The notes under the pieces are model-generated. The model had not been told where the DNA came from, ran no database searches, and was given only the letters and a program-made list of their open reading frames with translations. From Streptomyces formicae (GTDB lineage Bacteria > Actinomycetota > Actinomycetes > Streptomycetales > Streptomycetaceae): a stretch of DNA of 64,000 bases. Where the stretch lies: positions 3,162,001 to 3,226,000 of the forward strand of contig NZ_CP022685.1 in assembly GCF_002556545.1 (NCBI RefSeq), in the 5' to 3' direction. Both the position numbers and the translations under genes were made by a program. This document shows positions 17,541-26,935 of the stretch, piece by piece (position 1 is the first letter of the stretch; every line of letters begins with the position of its first letter).

Positions 17541-17569
17541 CGTCACCCCGCCCTGCGGACGGGGTGACG
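17541..17569. terminator. Hairpin downstream of the LCP gene
   Basis: CGTCACCCC pairs with GGGGTGACG across an 11-base loop. It lies between the LCP gene stop and rsfS, without a T-run on either side, and probably ends or attenuates LCP transcription. Confidence 0.5.
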
Positions 17570-17600
17570 GGAGGGCCGGTACCGACCCGTCTCGGCGGCG

Positions 17601-19373
17601 TCAGCCCGCCTTGTAGTCCTGGCCGAGGACGACGGACACGTCCGCGTTGGCCGCGGTCTTGCCCTTGCGGACCGCGCTCGTCGGCAGGCCGAGGGTCTTG
17701 GCGACCTCGGTGGCCTGCGTCTTCTTGGCCTCGTCGGCATAGGTGACCTGCGAGGTGGGCTGGGCCGCCGCGCCCGCGCCGCCGTCGATGAAGGCGTAGC
17801 CGCCGTTGACCAGGGTGACCCTGGCCTCCTGCGCCGCGTCCTTCGCCCCGGAGGCGTTCTTGACCCCGACCCGTACGGCCGCGTCCTTGTCCGGGCTCTT
17901 CACCGCGCCGCCGAGGACGTCCTTGACCACGCCCTCGCCGACCTTCTCGCTCAGCGTGCCGTCCTGCCGCACGGGCAGCAGCGTCGTCTTGTAGTCGCCG
18001 CCCTTCGCGCGGTCGGCGAGCTTGGCGAGGAAGGCGCCGAGGTCCTTCTCCTCCAGCGAGGGGTCGAGGATCTGTGCGAGCGACTGCACGGTGGTGGTCG
18101 CCGCCTGCGGGTCGGACGACAGCTTGCGCAGGATGCCCTGCATGACCTGGCCGAACCGGGTGAGCTGGGCGTTCTCGTCCTCGCCCGAGGCCCGGTAGGT
18201 GGCGTAGGCGACGGCCATCGGGCCGCTCAGGGTCTGCTGCTCGCCCTTCTTGACCAGGGGGGCCTGGCCCTTCTTGGCCTTCGGGTCGGGTACGTCGGTG
18301 TTCGTGTCGACGTCGATGTTGCCGACGAGTTCGACGAGGTTGTTGAGGTAGGGGGTGTCCAGGCGCCAGGTGCCCTCGACCTCGGTGCCGAGCACGGTGT
18401 CGATCGACTCGCGGGTGCCGGTCGAGCCGTCGTCGTCGACGGACTTGCCGAGCGTGGTCGATGCTCCGTTGTCGTCGGGGACGGCGAGGGAGTTGGGCAG
18501 CAGGACGGTGGCGCCCTGCTTGGTGGTGGCGTTGTTCACCAGGAGCGCGGTGGAGGTCGCCTTGTTCTTGGTGTTGTGCAGGTGGATGACGACGACGTCG
18601 CGCTTCTGCGGGCCCGCCGCCGCGGCGGCTCCGTCCTGCTCGGCCGACTGGCCGGGCAGCTTGTCCGCGAACCACAGGTAGCCGACGCCGCCCACGACGA
18701 CGAGCACGAGGGCGACGACGAGCGCGACGACGCGGGAGCGGCCGCGCCGCTTGGCCTCCTCGCGCCGCTCGGTGCGGCTCTCGGTGAACTTCAGCCAGTC
18801 GATGACGTCTTCGGATTCCTCGTCCGGCTCCTCGATGAACGAGAACTGCTGGGTCTCGTACTCGCCCTTGGACCCTGCCTCGGCATCACGCCGCGGCTCG
18901 TCCGGCGCGGGCTCGGGCACCTGCGACGGCTGCTGCGACGGCGACTGCGGGGCGGCCTGTTGTGGGGCCTGCTGTGGGACCTGCTGCCTGGGCTGCTGCT
19001 GGGGGATCCATCCGGCGTCGTGCGCGGTCCCGGTGCCGGTACCCGTGCCGGTGTCGTACGAGGTCCCGGCTCCCGTGTCGTACGACGTCGCCGCGCCGCC
19101 GCCGTACGGGTCGTACGACCCGTTCCCGTACGCCCCGTTGCCGTAGGCCCCGGTGTCGTACCCCTGCTGCTGCCCGCCCGCGTACGGGTCGTACCCGTAC
19201 CCCTGCGGCTGCTGCTGCGGCTGCTGCGGCGTCTGCGGTGGCTGCTGCTGAGGGACCTGCTGGTACACCGGCCGCCCGTACTCGTCGTACCCGACGATCT
19301 GGTACTGATCAGCCGCGTACTCGCCCGCGTACGGGTCGCTGCCCGCATACGGGTCGTACTGTCGGTCGTTCAC
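17601..19373 (-). CDS. pdtA: LCP-family (LytR-CpsA-Psr) wall-polymer transferase, LytR_C domain
   Basis: 590 residues from GTG at 19373. Residues 1-160 are low-complexity Gln/Tyr/Gly/Pro-rich with DPYAG and GYD units. A cytosolic acidic/basic stretch follows, then a membrane segment at 214-234 and an extracytoplasmic LCP-like domain at about 255-430. A LytR_C domain at about 490-590 (VRVGVKNASG, LVNGGYAFIDGG) ends the protein. LCP enzymes attach polyprenyl-linked glycopolymers to peptidoglycan. By gene order the orthologue is, from memory, S. coelicolor PdtA (SCO2578), linked to polydiglycosylphosphate attachment and spore wall integrity. The LCP core looks degenerate: the usual PRDT stretch reads PNSL and the RSD motif is not evident. 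Confidence 0.8.
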   Translation of the reverse strand: MNDRQYDPYAGSDPYAGEYAADQYQIVGYDEYGRPVYQQVPQQQPPQTPQQPQQQPQGYGYDPYAGGQQQGYDTGAYGNGAYGNGSYDPYGGGAATSYDTGAGTSYDTGTGTGTGTAHDAGWIPQQQPRQQVPQQAPQQAAPQSPSQQPSQVPEPAPDEPRRDAEAGSKGEYETQQFSFIEEPDEESEDVIDWLKFTESRTERREEAKRRGRSRVVALVVALVLVVVGGVGYLWFADKLPGQSAEQDGAAAAAGPQKRDVVVIHLHNTKNKATSTALLVNNATTKQGATVLLPNSLAVPDDNGASTTLGKSVDDDGSTGTRESIDTVLGTEVEGTWRLDTPYLNNLVELVGNIDVDTNTDVPDPKAKKGQAPLVKKGEQQTLSGPMAVAYATYRASGEDENAQLTRFGQVMQGILRKLSSDPQAATTTVQSLAQILDPSLEEKDLGAFLAKLADRAKGGDYKTTLLPVRQDGTLSEKVGEGVVKDVLGGAVKSPDKDAAVRVGVKNASGAKDAAQEARVTLVNGGYAFIDGGAGAAAQPTSQVTYADEAKKTQATEVAKTLGLPTSAVRKGKTAANADVSVVLGQDYKAG

Positions 19374-19389
19374 CGGTGCCCCTCTCGGC

Positions 19390-20016
19390 TCAGTCGCCGC
19401 GGTACAGCTCGCGCTTGTCGATATAACGCACCACACCGTCGGGCACCAGGTACCAGACGGGGTCTCCCTTGGAGACCCGCGCGCGGCAGTCCGTGGAGGA
19501 GATCGCCAGGGCGGGGACCTCGACCAGGGAGACGCCGCCCTTGGGCAGGCCGGGATCGGCCAGCGTGTGTCCGGGCCGGGTGACCCCGATGAAGTGCGCG
19601 AGGGAGAACAGCTCTTCGGTGTCCCGCCAGGTGAGGATCTGGCCGAGGGCGTCGGCGCCCGTGATGAAGAAGAGGTCCGTGTCGGGGTTGAGCGCGCGCA
19701 GGTCGCGCAGGGTGTCCGTGGTGTACGTGGCACCGCCGCGGTCGATGTCGATGCGGCTCACCGAGAACTGCGGGTTCTCGGCGGTCGCGATGACCGTCAT
19801 CAGATAGCGGTCCTCGGCCGGTGACACCAGCTTGTCGCTCTTCTGCCACGGCTGTCCGGTCGGCACGAACACCACCTCGTCGAGGTGGAACTGCGCGGCG
19901 ACCTCACTGGCCGCCACCAGGTGTCCGTGGTGGATCGGATCGAACGTTCCGCCCATGACGCCCAAGCGGCGCTTGCCGTTGCTCACCGGACCGGTAGGCA
20001 TGTCCTGCTCTCCCAT
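19390..20016 (-). CDS. nadD: Nicotinate-nucleotide adenylyltransferase
   Basis: Converts nicotinate mononucleotide and ATP to deamido-NAD in NAD synthesis. About 208 residues with the nucleotidyltransferase motif [11 protein letters not shown] and the C-terminal [10 protein letters not shown] (ISSTxxR). The start is ATG 20016 (MGEQDMPTG); ATG 20001 is possible because GGGAG lies 8 bases upstream of it. It is followed, 16 bases on, by the LCP gene in the same direction. Confidence 0.94.
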   Translation of the reverse strand: MGEQDMPTGPVSNGKRRLGVMGGTFDPIHHGHLVAASEVAAQFHLDEVVFVPTGQPWQKSDKLVSPAEDRYLMTVIATAENPQFSVSRIDIDRGGATYTTDTLRDLRALNPDTDLFFITGADALGQILTWRDTEELFSLAHFIGVTRPGHTLADPGLPKGGVSLVEVPALAISSTDCRARVSKGDPVWYLVPDGVVRYIDKRELYRGD

Positions 20017-20081
20017 GCGTGCAGACCCTACCGGCCCGGTCGACGGGCTCCGTTTCGGCTGCCCCTTACCGGGGTGGTCGC

Positions 20082-20246
20082 TCAGCGGTCCCGGTTGAAG
20101 CGCGTGGTGATCCACAGAAGCAGCAGGAGCGCGACGAACGCGCCACCGCCGGTCAGGAGGGGGCTGAGGCTTTCGTGGTTGCCGCTGTGCTCCCCACCCT
20201 CGGAGGCGAGGGTGGCCAGCTGGGCGGCGGTGCTGTGGAAGCTCAT
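20082..20246 (-). CDS. 54-residue single-pass membrane protein
   Basis: An open frame from ATG 20246 to TGA 20082 encodes [18 protein letters not shown] and then a membrane segment [18 protein letters not shown] ending in NRDR. It lies 65 bases upstream of nadD and reads in the same direction as nadD and the upstream 107-residue membrane protein. The size, hydrophobic helix and flanking conserved genes support a real gene. Function unknown. Confidence 0.65.
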   Translation of the reverse strand: MSFHSTAAQLATLASEGGEHSGNHESLSPLLTGGGAFVALLLLLWITTRFNRDR

Positions 20247-20332
20247 CTCAGGCAGGACCTATCCGGAGGTGGGATGGACATAAAGATTTCGGGCCCATCG
20301 TAAGCGGGGGCCTCGCTCCGGCTCACGCCGAC

Positions 20333-20656
20333 TCAGCCGTTGCGGTCCTCGTCCGCGTCGCCGCGGCCCTGGTTGACGCTCTCCGAGGGCTCACGCGCAC
20401 CCTCGGACGCCTTGTTCGCGCTCGCCGAGGGCTCCTTCGCGTCCTGCGAGGGCTCCTTCGTGTCCTGCGAGGGCTTGTTCGTGCCCGCGCCCTCGTCGTC
20501 CGCGCCCTGGCGGTACCCGCGCAGCAGCACCCAGGCGACGAGGACGCACCCCACGATGCTCACGATCAGTACGACGCGCAGCAGATTGCCGGGCCCCTGA
20601 TGTCCTGCGGCCTTGGCCGCCTCGGTGACCCAGGTGGCCGTGGGGGTGTGCTCCAT
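20333..20656 (-). CDS. Small membrane protein with repetitive hydrophilic tail
   Basis: 107 residues. One membrane segment lies at about 26-46 (LRVVLIVSIVGCVLVAWVLL). The tail is built from near-repeats such as KPSQDTKEPSQDAKEPSAS, also visible as direct repeats in the DNA (GAGGGCTCCTTCGTGTCCTG type). AAGGAG lies 8 bases before ATG 20656. No function is recognisable. It is divergent from the M48 peptidase gene. Confidence 0.72.
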   Translation of the reverse strand: MEHTPTATWVTEAAKAAGHQGPGNLLRVVLIVSIVGCVLVAWVLLRGYRQGADDEGAGTNKPSQDTKEPSQDAKEPSASANKASEGAREPSESVNQGRGDADEDRNG

Positions 20657-20754
20657 GAGGACTACTCCTTAGGTGTGCTGCCCTGTCACGGTATCTCCGC
20701 CTACGCTGGGTCCCACCTCGGGGGCAGGAGAGGACGAGACATGGGGGATGCGGC

Positions 20755-21867
20755 ATGACCGACGACCACAACGGCGGCCCTGAGAACGGCGGCCACGAAC
20801 ACGTGCCGAGCCGGCAGCGCAGGCGCTTCCCCGGCATCTCGTCACGGGCGTACGAACACCCGGCGGACCGCTCGGCCCTGGTTGCCCTGCGCAAGCTCAG
20901 CGGCTTCGACACGGTCTTCAAGGCGCTCAGCGGACTGCTGCCCGAGCGCAGCCTCAGGCTGCTGTTCCTCTCGGACTCGGTCCGGGTGTCCGACGCGCAG
21001 TTCGCGCACCTCAACGGCATGCTGCGGGACGCCTGTTACATCCTGGACCTGGAGAAGGTCCCGCCGATGTACGTCAACCAGGACCCGGTCCCGAACGCGA
21101 TGTGCATCGGCCTCGACGAGCCGATCATCGTCGTGACGACGGGCCTCGTCGAACTGCTCGACGAGGAGGAGATGCGGGCGGTCGTCGGCCACGAGGTGGG
21201 CCACGCGCTCTCCGGCCACTCCGTCTACCGCACGATCCTGCTGTTCCTGACCAACCTCGCGCTGAAGGTCGCGTGGATCCCGCTGGGCAATGTCGCGATC
21301 ATGGCGATCGTGACGGCGCTGCGCGAGTGGTTCCGCAAGTCCGAGCTGTCGGCGGACCGGGCGGGCCTTCTGGTCGGCCAGGACCTCCAGGCGTCCATGC
21401 GCGGCCTGATGAAGCTCGCGGGCGGCAACCACCTGCACCAGATGAACGTGGACGCGTTCCTGGAGCAGGCCGAGGAGTACGAGGCAGGGGGCGACCTGCG
21501 CGACTCCGTCCTGAAGATCCTCAACGTCCTGCCGCGCACGCACCCCTTCGCCACGGTCCGCGCCGCCGAGCTGAAGAAGTGGGCCGAGTCCCGCGATTAC
21601 CAGCGGATCATGGACGGCCACTACCCGCGCCGCGACGAGGACAAGGACACCTCGGTCTCGGACTCCTTCCGCCAGTCGGCCTCGTCGTACGCGGACAACG
21701 TCCGCAACAGCAAGGACCCGCTGATGAAGCTGGTCAGCGACATCGCGGGCGGCGCGGGCGACCTGGGCGGCAAGCTGCGCGGCAAGTTCACGGGAGACCG
21801 GAGCGCCCCGGACGACGACCGCCCCGGCGACGGCCCCGACAACGGCCCGGACGACGGCGCGAAGTAA
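20755..21867 (+). CDS. M48-family membrane zinc metallopeptidase
   Basis: 370 residues with the zinc motif HEVGH at 146-150 and a downstream ELSADRAG supplying the third ligand. A membrane segment lies at about 158-185, with C-terminal disordered acidic sequence (DDDRPGDGP). M48 enzymes (HtpX-like) degrade misfolded or short-lived membrane proteins. It is the only plus-strand gene between 16,284 and 27,229. GGGGGA lies 6 bases before the ATG. In order it corresponds, from memory, to S. coelicolor SCO2582. Confidence 0.9.
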   Translation: MTDDHNGGPENGGHEHVPSRQRRRFPGISSRAYEHPADRSALVALRKLSGFDTVFKALSGLLPERSLRLLFLSDSVRVSDAQFAHLNGMLRDACYILDLEKVPPMYVNQDPVPNAMCIGLDEPIIVVTTGLVELLDEEEMRAVVGHEVGHALSGHSVYRTILLFLTNLALKVAWIPLGNVAIMAIVTALREWFRKSELSADRAGLLVGQDLQASMRGLMKLAGGNHLHQMNVDAFLEQAEEYEAGGDLRDSVLKILNVLPRTHPFATVRAAELKKWAESRDYQRIMDGHYPRRDEDKDTSVSDSFRQSASSYADNVRNSKDPLMKLVSDIAGGAGDLGGKLRGKFTGDRSAPDDDRPGDGPDNGPDDGAK

Positions 21868-21900
21868 CCCTGCCGGTCATCCCCGCCGGTCACCTGCCGA

Positions 21901-22965
21901 TCACAGAGAAGGCTGCGCCGAAGCCGCCAGCGTCCCGCACAGCGCCGTCGCGCCGCCCGTCGCGTACGGATCGGTGCCCGCGGGCCCGCCCGCCTGCGCC
22001 TTCTGCCCCGCGAGCAGCGGCCGCAGGTGGTTCGCCGAGTCGGCGGGGCAGGCCAGCGGGCCCGCCTGGAGGTAGCTGGCGAGCAGCTCGGTCTGGCGGA
22101 TCCGCAGGTCGTCGCGGTCGAAGCGGAACTGGAGCTGGCGGCGGACGGTGAACAGGGACGCCTCGGCGTCCTCCTCGCCGGCCGGCCGCAGCGCGTAGAC
22201 GAAGGTGTGGTCGGAGGTCACCTCCAGGGTGCTCCTGTCCACCTCTGCGGCCCGCAGGGTGCCCTGGACCCTGACCCGCTCGTCGGCGAGGGCGACCTTC
22301 GTCGGGTCGAACCGCACCAGCCAGCCGGTGGCCGCGTGCCGCCCGTCCGCCACCGGGTGCGTGAAGCTCCGGTCGAACTGGTCGAGCTGGCCGGGGTCGA
22401 CCAGGATCCGCACGGGGCGCGTGGAGCCTCCGGTGAGCACGTCCGCGTCGAGCGAGGACTCGACGAGGTAGTCCTTGACGGTGGTCAGCGCGCTCATCAC
22501 CTGGCTGTCCGAGAAGTGCGAAGTGCGGTGTACGGCGGGGAGGTTGATGCCGTCGGCGCCCGCGTCGAACTGCGCGGCCGGGCTGTGCGCGTAGAGATCG
22601 GCGACCTTGCGCGAGCCCGGCACCCGGCCCTGCGGGGCGAGCGGTATCACCGTCATCCGCAGCGGCTCCGGCGGTTTGCCCAGCGGGGTGGGGCCCGGGC
22701 TGCGTACGCCCATGTAGATCGCCGTGCCGAAGGCCACCGCGATCAGGACGACGAGGATCACGGCCTGCCGGGAGAGCCTGCGCCGGACCGTGGACCGGCG
22801 GCGCACGGCGCGCGCGTGGTCCCCCATGCGCTCCTGCGCGGAGAACTCCTGGAGCCGTGCAGCACGGACGAACGACTCGTCGAAGACGACGGATCGGTAC
22901 TCGTCCTCACCACCGTTGGGAGCGCCTTCGGGTTCCCCCGCAGGTGGGTCTCCTGGCCCGCCCAT
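21901..22965 (-). CDS. Uncharacterised membrane-anchored extracytoplasmic protein (SVVFDESFVRAA motif)
   Basis: 354 residues. The cytosolic N-terminus carries RSVVFDESFVRAARLQEF (about 24-41). An Arg-rich patch and one membrane segment at about 68-86 (AVILVVLIAVAFGTAIYMG) follow, then a large extracytoplasmic domain without known motifs. The N-terminal motif recurs in the next upstream gene (SVVFDEDFVRAAEIHE), so the two are related in domain organisation. From memory the neighbourhood's products in S. coelicolor were recovered as Mre-complex interaction partners; treat that as a lead only. Function unknown. Confidence 0.75.
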   Translation of the reverse strand: MGGPGDPPAGEPEGAPNGGEDEYRSVVFDESFVRAARLQEFSAQERMGDHARAVRRRSTVRRRLSRQAVILVVLIAVAFGTAIYMGVRSPGPTPLGKPPEPLRMTVIPLAPQGRVPGSRKVADLYAHSPAAQFDAGADGINLPAVHRTSHFSDSQVMSALTTVKDYLVESSLDADVLTGGSTRPVRILVDPGQLDQFDRSFTHPVADGRHAATGWLVRFDPTKVALADERVRVQGTLRAAEVDRSTLEVTSDHTFVYALRPAGEEDAEASLFTVRRQLQFRFDRDDLRIRQTELLASYLQAGPLACPADSANHLRPLLAGQKAQAGGPAGTDPYATGGATALCGTLAASAQPSL

Positions 22966-23057
22966 ACCTTCAGGTTAGGTCGCGGGGACCCCAGGTAAAC
23001 GCCCTGGTACACGACAAGTTTCGACAACTCCCCACGGGTGGGAGCGGGTTCACGCCA

Positions 23058-23669
23058 TCACGGCGTGCGCGGCACCGCGGGGACGGCGGCGCCGCCGAAC
23101 TCGGCGGAGGCGGAGGGCGCGGTCGACGCCTCCTTCTCGGCGCTCTGCCCGACTTCGGTGGAGGCGGGTGCGGGGACCCGCTCCTGGCGGCTCGACGAGG
23201 CGCCCCGGTACACCGCGGTGAAGGCGAGCGCGACCATGCCGATGCCCATCACGAGGGCGAGCATCCAGGCGACGGGGCGGTGCCAGCGGGCTCTTCCCGG
23301 GTGGCGGCCCTGGCGGCCGTACCGCTCCTCGAAGGGGTCGTGTTCGTACGCGTCGTCGAGGTCGTCGTCGGCGCCGAACTCCACGCCGTCGACGCCGAAG
23401 CCGTCCTCGTAGAGATCGTCGTCCGGGGATTCGTGGCCGGGCCCTCGGGTGCGGGCCCTGCGGGCCTCCGCCTCCGACGCCTCGGCGCGGGCCTGGGCGG
23501 CGGCCAACAGCCGCTCCACGGCGGTCGGTTCATGGATCTCCGCGGCCCGCACGAAGTCCTCGTCGAAGACCACGGAGGCGAACTCTTCGTCCGCACCCCC
23601 GCGGTCGCGGTCGTCGTCGGGCTCCCCGCCGTCAGGGAACGACGGCGTGCCCCCCACGTCCTCCGGCAC
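23058..23669 (-). CDS. Uncharacterised single-pass membrane protein (SVVFDEDFVRAA motif)
   Basis: 203 residues from GTG 23669. The N-terminal acidic region holds ASVVFDEDFVRAAEIHE at about 31-47, shared with the downstream 354-residue protein. A helical Ala/Glu-rich stretch and an Asp-rich stretch follow. One membrane segment lies at about 133-155 (WMLALVMGIGMVALAFTAVY), and the extracytoplasmic tail is short and Ser/Ala-rich. Unlike its partner it has no large outer domain. Function unknown. Confidence 0.72.
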   Translation of the reverse strand: MPEDVGGTPSFPDGGEPDDDRDRGGADEEFASVVFDEDFVRAAEIHEPTAVERLLAAAQARAEASEAEARRARTRGPGHESPDDDLYEDGFGVDGVEFGADDDLDDAYEHDPFEERYGRQGRHPGRARWHRPVAWMLALVMGIGMVALAFTAVYRGASSSRQERVPAPASTEVGQSAEKEASTAPSASAEFGGAAVPAVPRTP

Positions 23670-23751
23670 CCTTCCAGCGTAGACCTGGAAGGGGCAATTT
23701 GGGCAGACGGTACGGGAATTCAGCGGATGTGACGCTCACCGCCCACGCGGG

Positions 23752-25044
23752 TCACCTGACGTGACCGTCGCCCGTCACGATGTACTTCGTCGAGGTCAGT
23801 TCGGGCAGTCCCATCGGCCCGCGCGCGTGCAGCTTCTGCGTGGAGATGCCGATCTCGGCGCCGAAGCCGAACTGGCCGCCGTCGGTGAAGCGCGTGGAGG
23901 CGTTCACGGCGACCGTCGTGGAGTCCACGAGCTGTGTGAAGCGGCGCGCGGCCTGCTGCGAGGTGGTGACGATGGCCTCGGTGTGCCCGGAGGTCCACAG
24001 CCGGATGTGCTCGACGGCCTGCTCCAGGGTGTCGACGACACCGGCGGCGATGTCGTACGAGAGGTACTCGGTCTCCCAGTCCTCGGTCGTCGCGGGCACG
24101 ACGGTGGCCTTGCTGCCCTCGGCGTACGTGAGGACGCGCTCGTCGGCGTGGACGGTGACGCCCGCCTCCGCAAGGGCGTCGAGGGCGCGCGGCAGGAAGG
24201 CGTCGGCGATGTCCTTGTGCACGAGCAGCGTCTCGGCGGAGTTGCAGACGCTGGGGCGCTGGGCCTTGGAGTTGATCAGGATGTCGACGGCCATGTCGAG
24301 GTCGGCGAGCGCGTCCACGTACACGTGGCAGTTGCCGGTGCCGGTCTCGATGACCGGGACGGTGGACTCCTCGACGACGGTCTTGATCAGGGAGGCGCCG
24401 CCGCGCGGGATGAGCACGTCGACGAGGCCGCGGGCGCGCATCAGCTCCCGTACGGAGTCGCGGTTCTCGCCGGGGACGAGCTGGACGGCGTCGGCGGGCA
24501 GGCCCGCGCCGTGCACCGCGTCGCGCAGGACGCGCACCAGGGCCGTGTTCGACGCGTACGCCGACGAGGAGCCCCTCAGGAGCACGGCGTTGCCGGACTT
24601 CAGGCAGAGGGCGGCCGCGTCGACGGTGACGTTCGGGCGGGCCTCGTAGATGATCCCGACGACGCCGAGCGGGACGCGGACCTGGCGCAGGTCGATGCCG
24701 TTGGGCAGGGTCGAGCCGCGGACGACCTCGCCGACCGGGTCGGGCAGGGCCGCCACGTCGCGCACGTCGGCGGCGATGGCGCGGACCCGCTCGGGGGTGA
24801 GCGTGAGCCGGTCGACGATCGACTCGCTGGTGCCCGCCTCACGGGCCCGCGCGGTGTCCTTGGCGTTGGCCTCGACGATCTCGGCGGTCCGCACCTCGAG
24901 CGCGTCGGCGATCGCGAGGAGCGCGTCGTCCTTGGCGGAGCGCGGCAGTGGCGCGAGCGTGGCTCCGGCGCCTCGGGCGCGGTAGGCGGCCTGGGCGACC
25001 GGCGAGAGGTTGTCGTAGGGCGAGACGGGAGAGAGCGACGTCAT
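23752..25044 (-). CDS. proA: Gamma-glutamyl phosphate reductase
   Basis: Second step of proline synthesis: NADPH-dependent reduction of glutamyl-5-phosphate to the semialdehyde. 430 residues, typical length. The catalytic Cys lies in [18 protein letters not shown]. Other family sequences are [20 protein letters not shown] and [26 protein letters not shown] segments. ATG 25044. It lies on the same strand as proB, separated from it by one unrelated gene rather than directly adjacent. Confidence 0.97.
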   Translation of the reverse strand: MTSLSPVSPYDNLSPVAQAAYRARGAGATLAPLPRSAKDDALLAIADALEVRTAEIVEANAKDTARAREAGTSESIVDRLTLTPERVRAIAADVRDVAALPDPVGEVVRGSTLPNGIDLRQVRVPLGVVGIIYEARPNVTVDAAALCLKSGNAVLLRGSSSAYASNTALVRVLRDAVHGAGLPADAVQLVPGENRDSVRELMRARGLVDVLIPRGGASLIKTVVEESTVPVIETGTGNCHVYVDALADLDMAVDILINSKAQRPSVCNSAETLLVHKDIADAFLPRALDALAEAGVTVHADERVLTYAEGSKATVVPATTEDWETEYLSYDIAAGVVDTLEQAVEHIRLWTSGHTEAIVTTSQQAARRFTQLVDSTTVAVNASTRFTDGGQFGFGAEIGISTQKLHARGPMGLPELTSTKYIVTGDGHVR

Positions 25045-25104
25045 GCCCGCAGCGTAATCCCCGCGCGGCGGCCGACCACCCGATATTCCAGCCCCCGAGA
25101 CGGC

Positions 25105-25593
25105 TCAAAACGGGTGCACGCCCACCGGCGTCGCGGGCAGCGGGCCGTACCCTTCCGCGATGCGCTGGTGGTACGTGTCACGGTCGATCACTTCGAGCCC
25201 CACGATCTCCCACGGCGGCAGCTGCGCGCTCTGCCGGTGCTCGCCCCAGAGCCGCAGCGCGACCGCGGCCGCGTCGTGCAGATCGCGGGCCTCTTCCCAG
25301 TAGCGGATCTCCGCGTGGTCGGGCGCGTACCTGCTGGTGAGGAGAAAGGGGTGGTCGTGGGCGAGCTGCTCGAGACCGCGCCTGACCTCCTTCAACGGGG
25401 CTTCGGCGCCGGAGACGCTCAGCGTGACGTGCCACAGTCGAGGCGCCTCCACCGTCTCGCCCTCCCGGCTCTCGCGCGCTTCGCCCTCGTGCGCCTCGTA
25501 CGAGTCGCTCTCGTATGCCGCTCCCGCGGCGACGCTCGTCAGCGCCCGCTCAGCCGAACCGCGGGACGCCGCCCCCGGGCGCACTCGTCTCAC
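25105..25593 (-). CDS. Uncharacterised conserved protein between proB and proA
   Basis: 162 residues from GTG 25593 with a strong AGGAGG 5 bases upstream. The first 45 residues look disordered. The core (LWHVTLSVSGAEAPLKEVRRGLEQL ... EIRYWEEARDLHDAAAVALRLWGEHR ... WEIVGLEVIDRDTYHQR) is a compact alpha/beta-looking domain without catalytic motifs I recognise. It sits between proB and proA on the same strand, so it is probably co-transcribed. Function unknown. Confidence 0.78.
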   Translation of the reverse strand: MRRVRPGAASRGSAERALTSVAAGAAYESDSYEAHEGEARESREGETVEAPRLWHVTLSVSGAEAPLKEVRRGLEQLAHDHPFLLTSRYAPDHAEIRYWEEARDLHDAAAVALRLWGEHRQSAQLPPWEIVGLEVIDRDTYHQRIAEGYGPLPATPVGVHPF

Positions 25594-25807
25594 GACGGCC
25601 TCCTTTACGCAATGGTGGTCCGGATACGCAACGGTCGTGCGGAACTGTCTTCAACAAAGTTGAGCAGGCCAAGCGGTCCCGCGGGGCGGTTTTGGGGAGT
25701 TTCACCTCCCACGGGCCGGTCCGCGCGAAGCGTTCGCGACGGTTTTCGGCCGGGACGGATGGGGCTCGTGTGACGGATGAGCCATCGCGACCTCGGACGA
25801 TGCGCGG

Positions 25808-26935
25808 CTACCCGTGCAGCAGGACCAAGTCGTCCCTGTGCACGACCTCTCGTTCGTACGCAGGTCCGAGTTCGCGCGCCAGGTCCCGGGTGGAGCGGCC
25901 GAGCAGCAGCGGGAGTTCCTTGGCGTCGAAATTCACCAGGCCGCGCGCGACCGGGCGGCCCTGGGCGTCCCTCAGCTCGACCGGGTCGCCCGCGGTGAAG
26001 TCGCCCTCGACCGCGGCGATCCCTGCGGGGAGCAGCGACTTGCGCCCCTGGACGACCGCGTGGACCGCCCCGTCGTCCAGGGTGAGCGCGCCGCGCGGCT
26101 CCGACGCGTGCTGCAACCAGAGGAGCCGGTCGGCCGAGCGGCGTCCCGTGCGGTGGAAGTACGTCCCCGTGGCGCGGCCCGCGAGCGCGTCGCCCGCCTG
26201 GCTCGCGGAGGTCAGCACCACCGGGATCCCGGCGGCCGCGGCGATCCGCGCGGCCTCGACCTTGGTGACCATGCCGCCGGTGCCGACGCCCGCCTTGCCC
26301 GCGCTGCCGATCTGCACGTGCGCTATGTCGGCGGGCCCGGTGACCTCGGAGATCCTCGACGTGCCCGGCTTCGCGGGGTCCCCGTCGTAGAGGCCGTCCA
26401 CGTCGGAGAGCAGGACGAGCAGGTCGGCGTGGACGAGGTGGGCGACGAGGGCGGCGAGCCGGTCGTTGTCGCCGAAGCGGATCTCGTCGGTCGCCACGGT
26501 GTCGTTCTCGTTCACGACGGGCAGCGCGCCCATCGCCAGGAGCTGGTCGAGGGTGCGGGACGCGTTGCGGTGGTGGGCCCTGCGCGCCATGTCGTCCGAG
26601 GTCAGGAGCACCTGCCCGACCCGTACGCCGTAGCGCGCGAAGGACGCCGTGTAGCGGGCCACGAGCAGGCCCTGGCCGACGCTGGCGGCGGCCTGCTGGC
26701 GGGCGAGGTCCTTGGGGCGCCGCACCAGACCGAGCGGCGCGAGGCCCGCCGCGATGGCACCGGACGAGACGAGCACGATCTCGCGCTCCCCGCCGCCGCG
26801 GCTCTTGGCCAGTACGTCGACGAGGGCGTCAACGCGGTCCGCGTCCAGGCCCCCCGATGCGGTGGTCAAGGATGAGGAACCGACCTTGACGACGACCCGC
26901 CGCGCCTCTGCCACTGACTGCCTTGCCGCTGCCAC
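25808..26935 (-). CDS. proB: Glutamate 5-kinase
   Basis: First committed step of proline synthesis: phosphorylates glutamate and is normally feedback-inhibited by proline. About 375 residues. The amino-acid kinase domain at the N-terminus has VVVKVGSSSLT, SSGAIAAG, NENDTVATDEIRFGDND and LLSDVDGLYDGDP. A C-terminal PUA domain covers about 285-365. The start is unsure: GTG 26935 (GGGGA upstream), GTG 26914, or TTG 26947. Confidence 0.96.
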   Translation of the reverse strand: MAAARQSVAEARRVVVKVGSSSLTTASGGLDADRVDALVDVLAKSRGGGEREIVLVSSGAIAAGLAPLGLVRRPKDLARQQAAASVGQGLLVARYTASFARYGVRVGQVLLTSDDMARRAHHRNASRTLDQLLAMGALPVVNENDTVATDEIRFGDNDRLAALVAHLVHADLLVLLSDVDGLYDGDPAKPGTSRISEVTGPADIAHVQIGSAGKAGVGTGGMVTKVEAARIAAAAGIPVVLTSASQAGDALAGRATGTYFHRTGRRSADRLLWLQHASEPRGALTLDDGAVHAVVQGRKSLLPAGIAAVEGDFTAGDPVELRDAQGRPVARGLVNFDAKELPLLLGRSTRDLARELGPAYEREVVHRDDLVLLHG

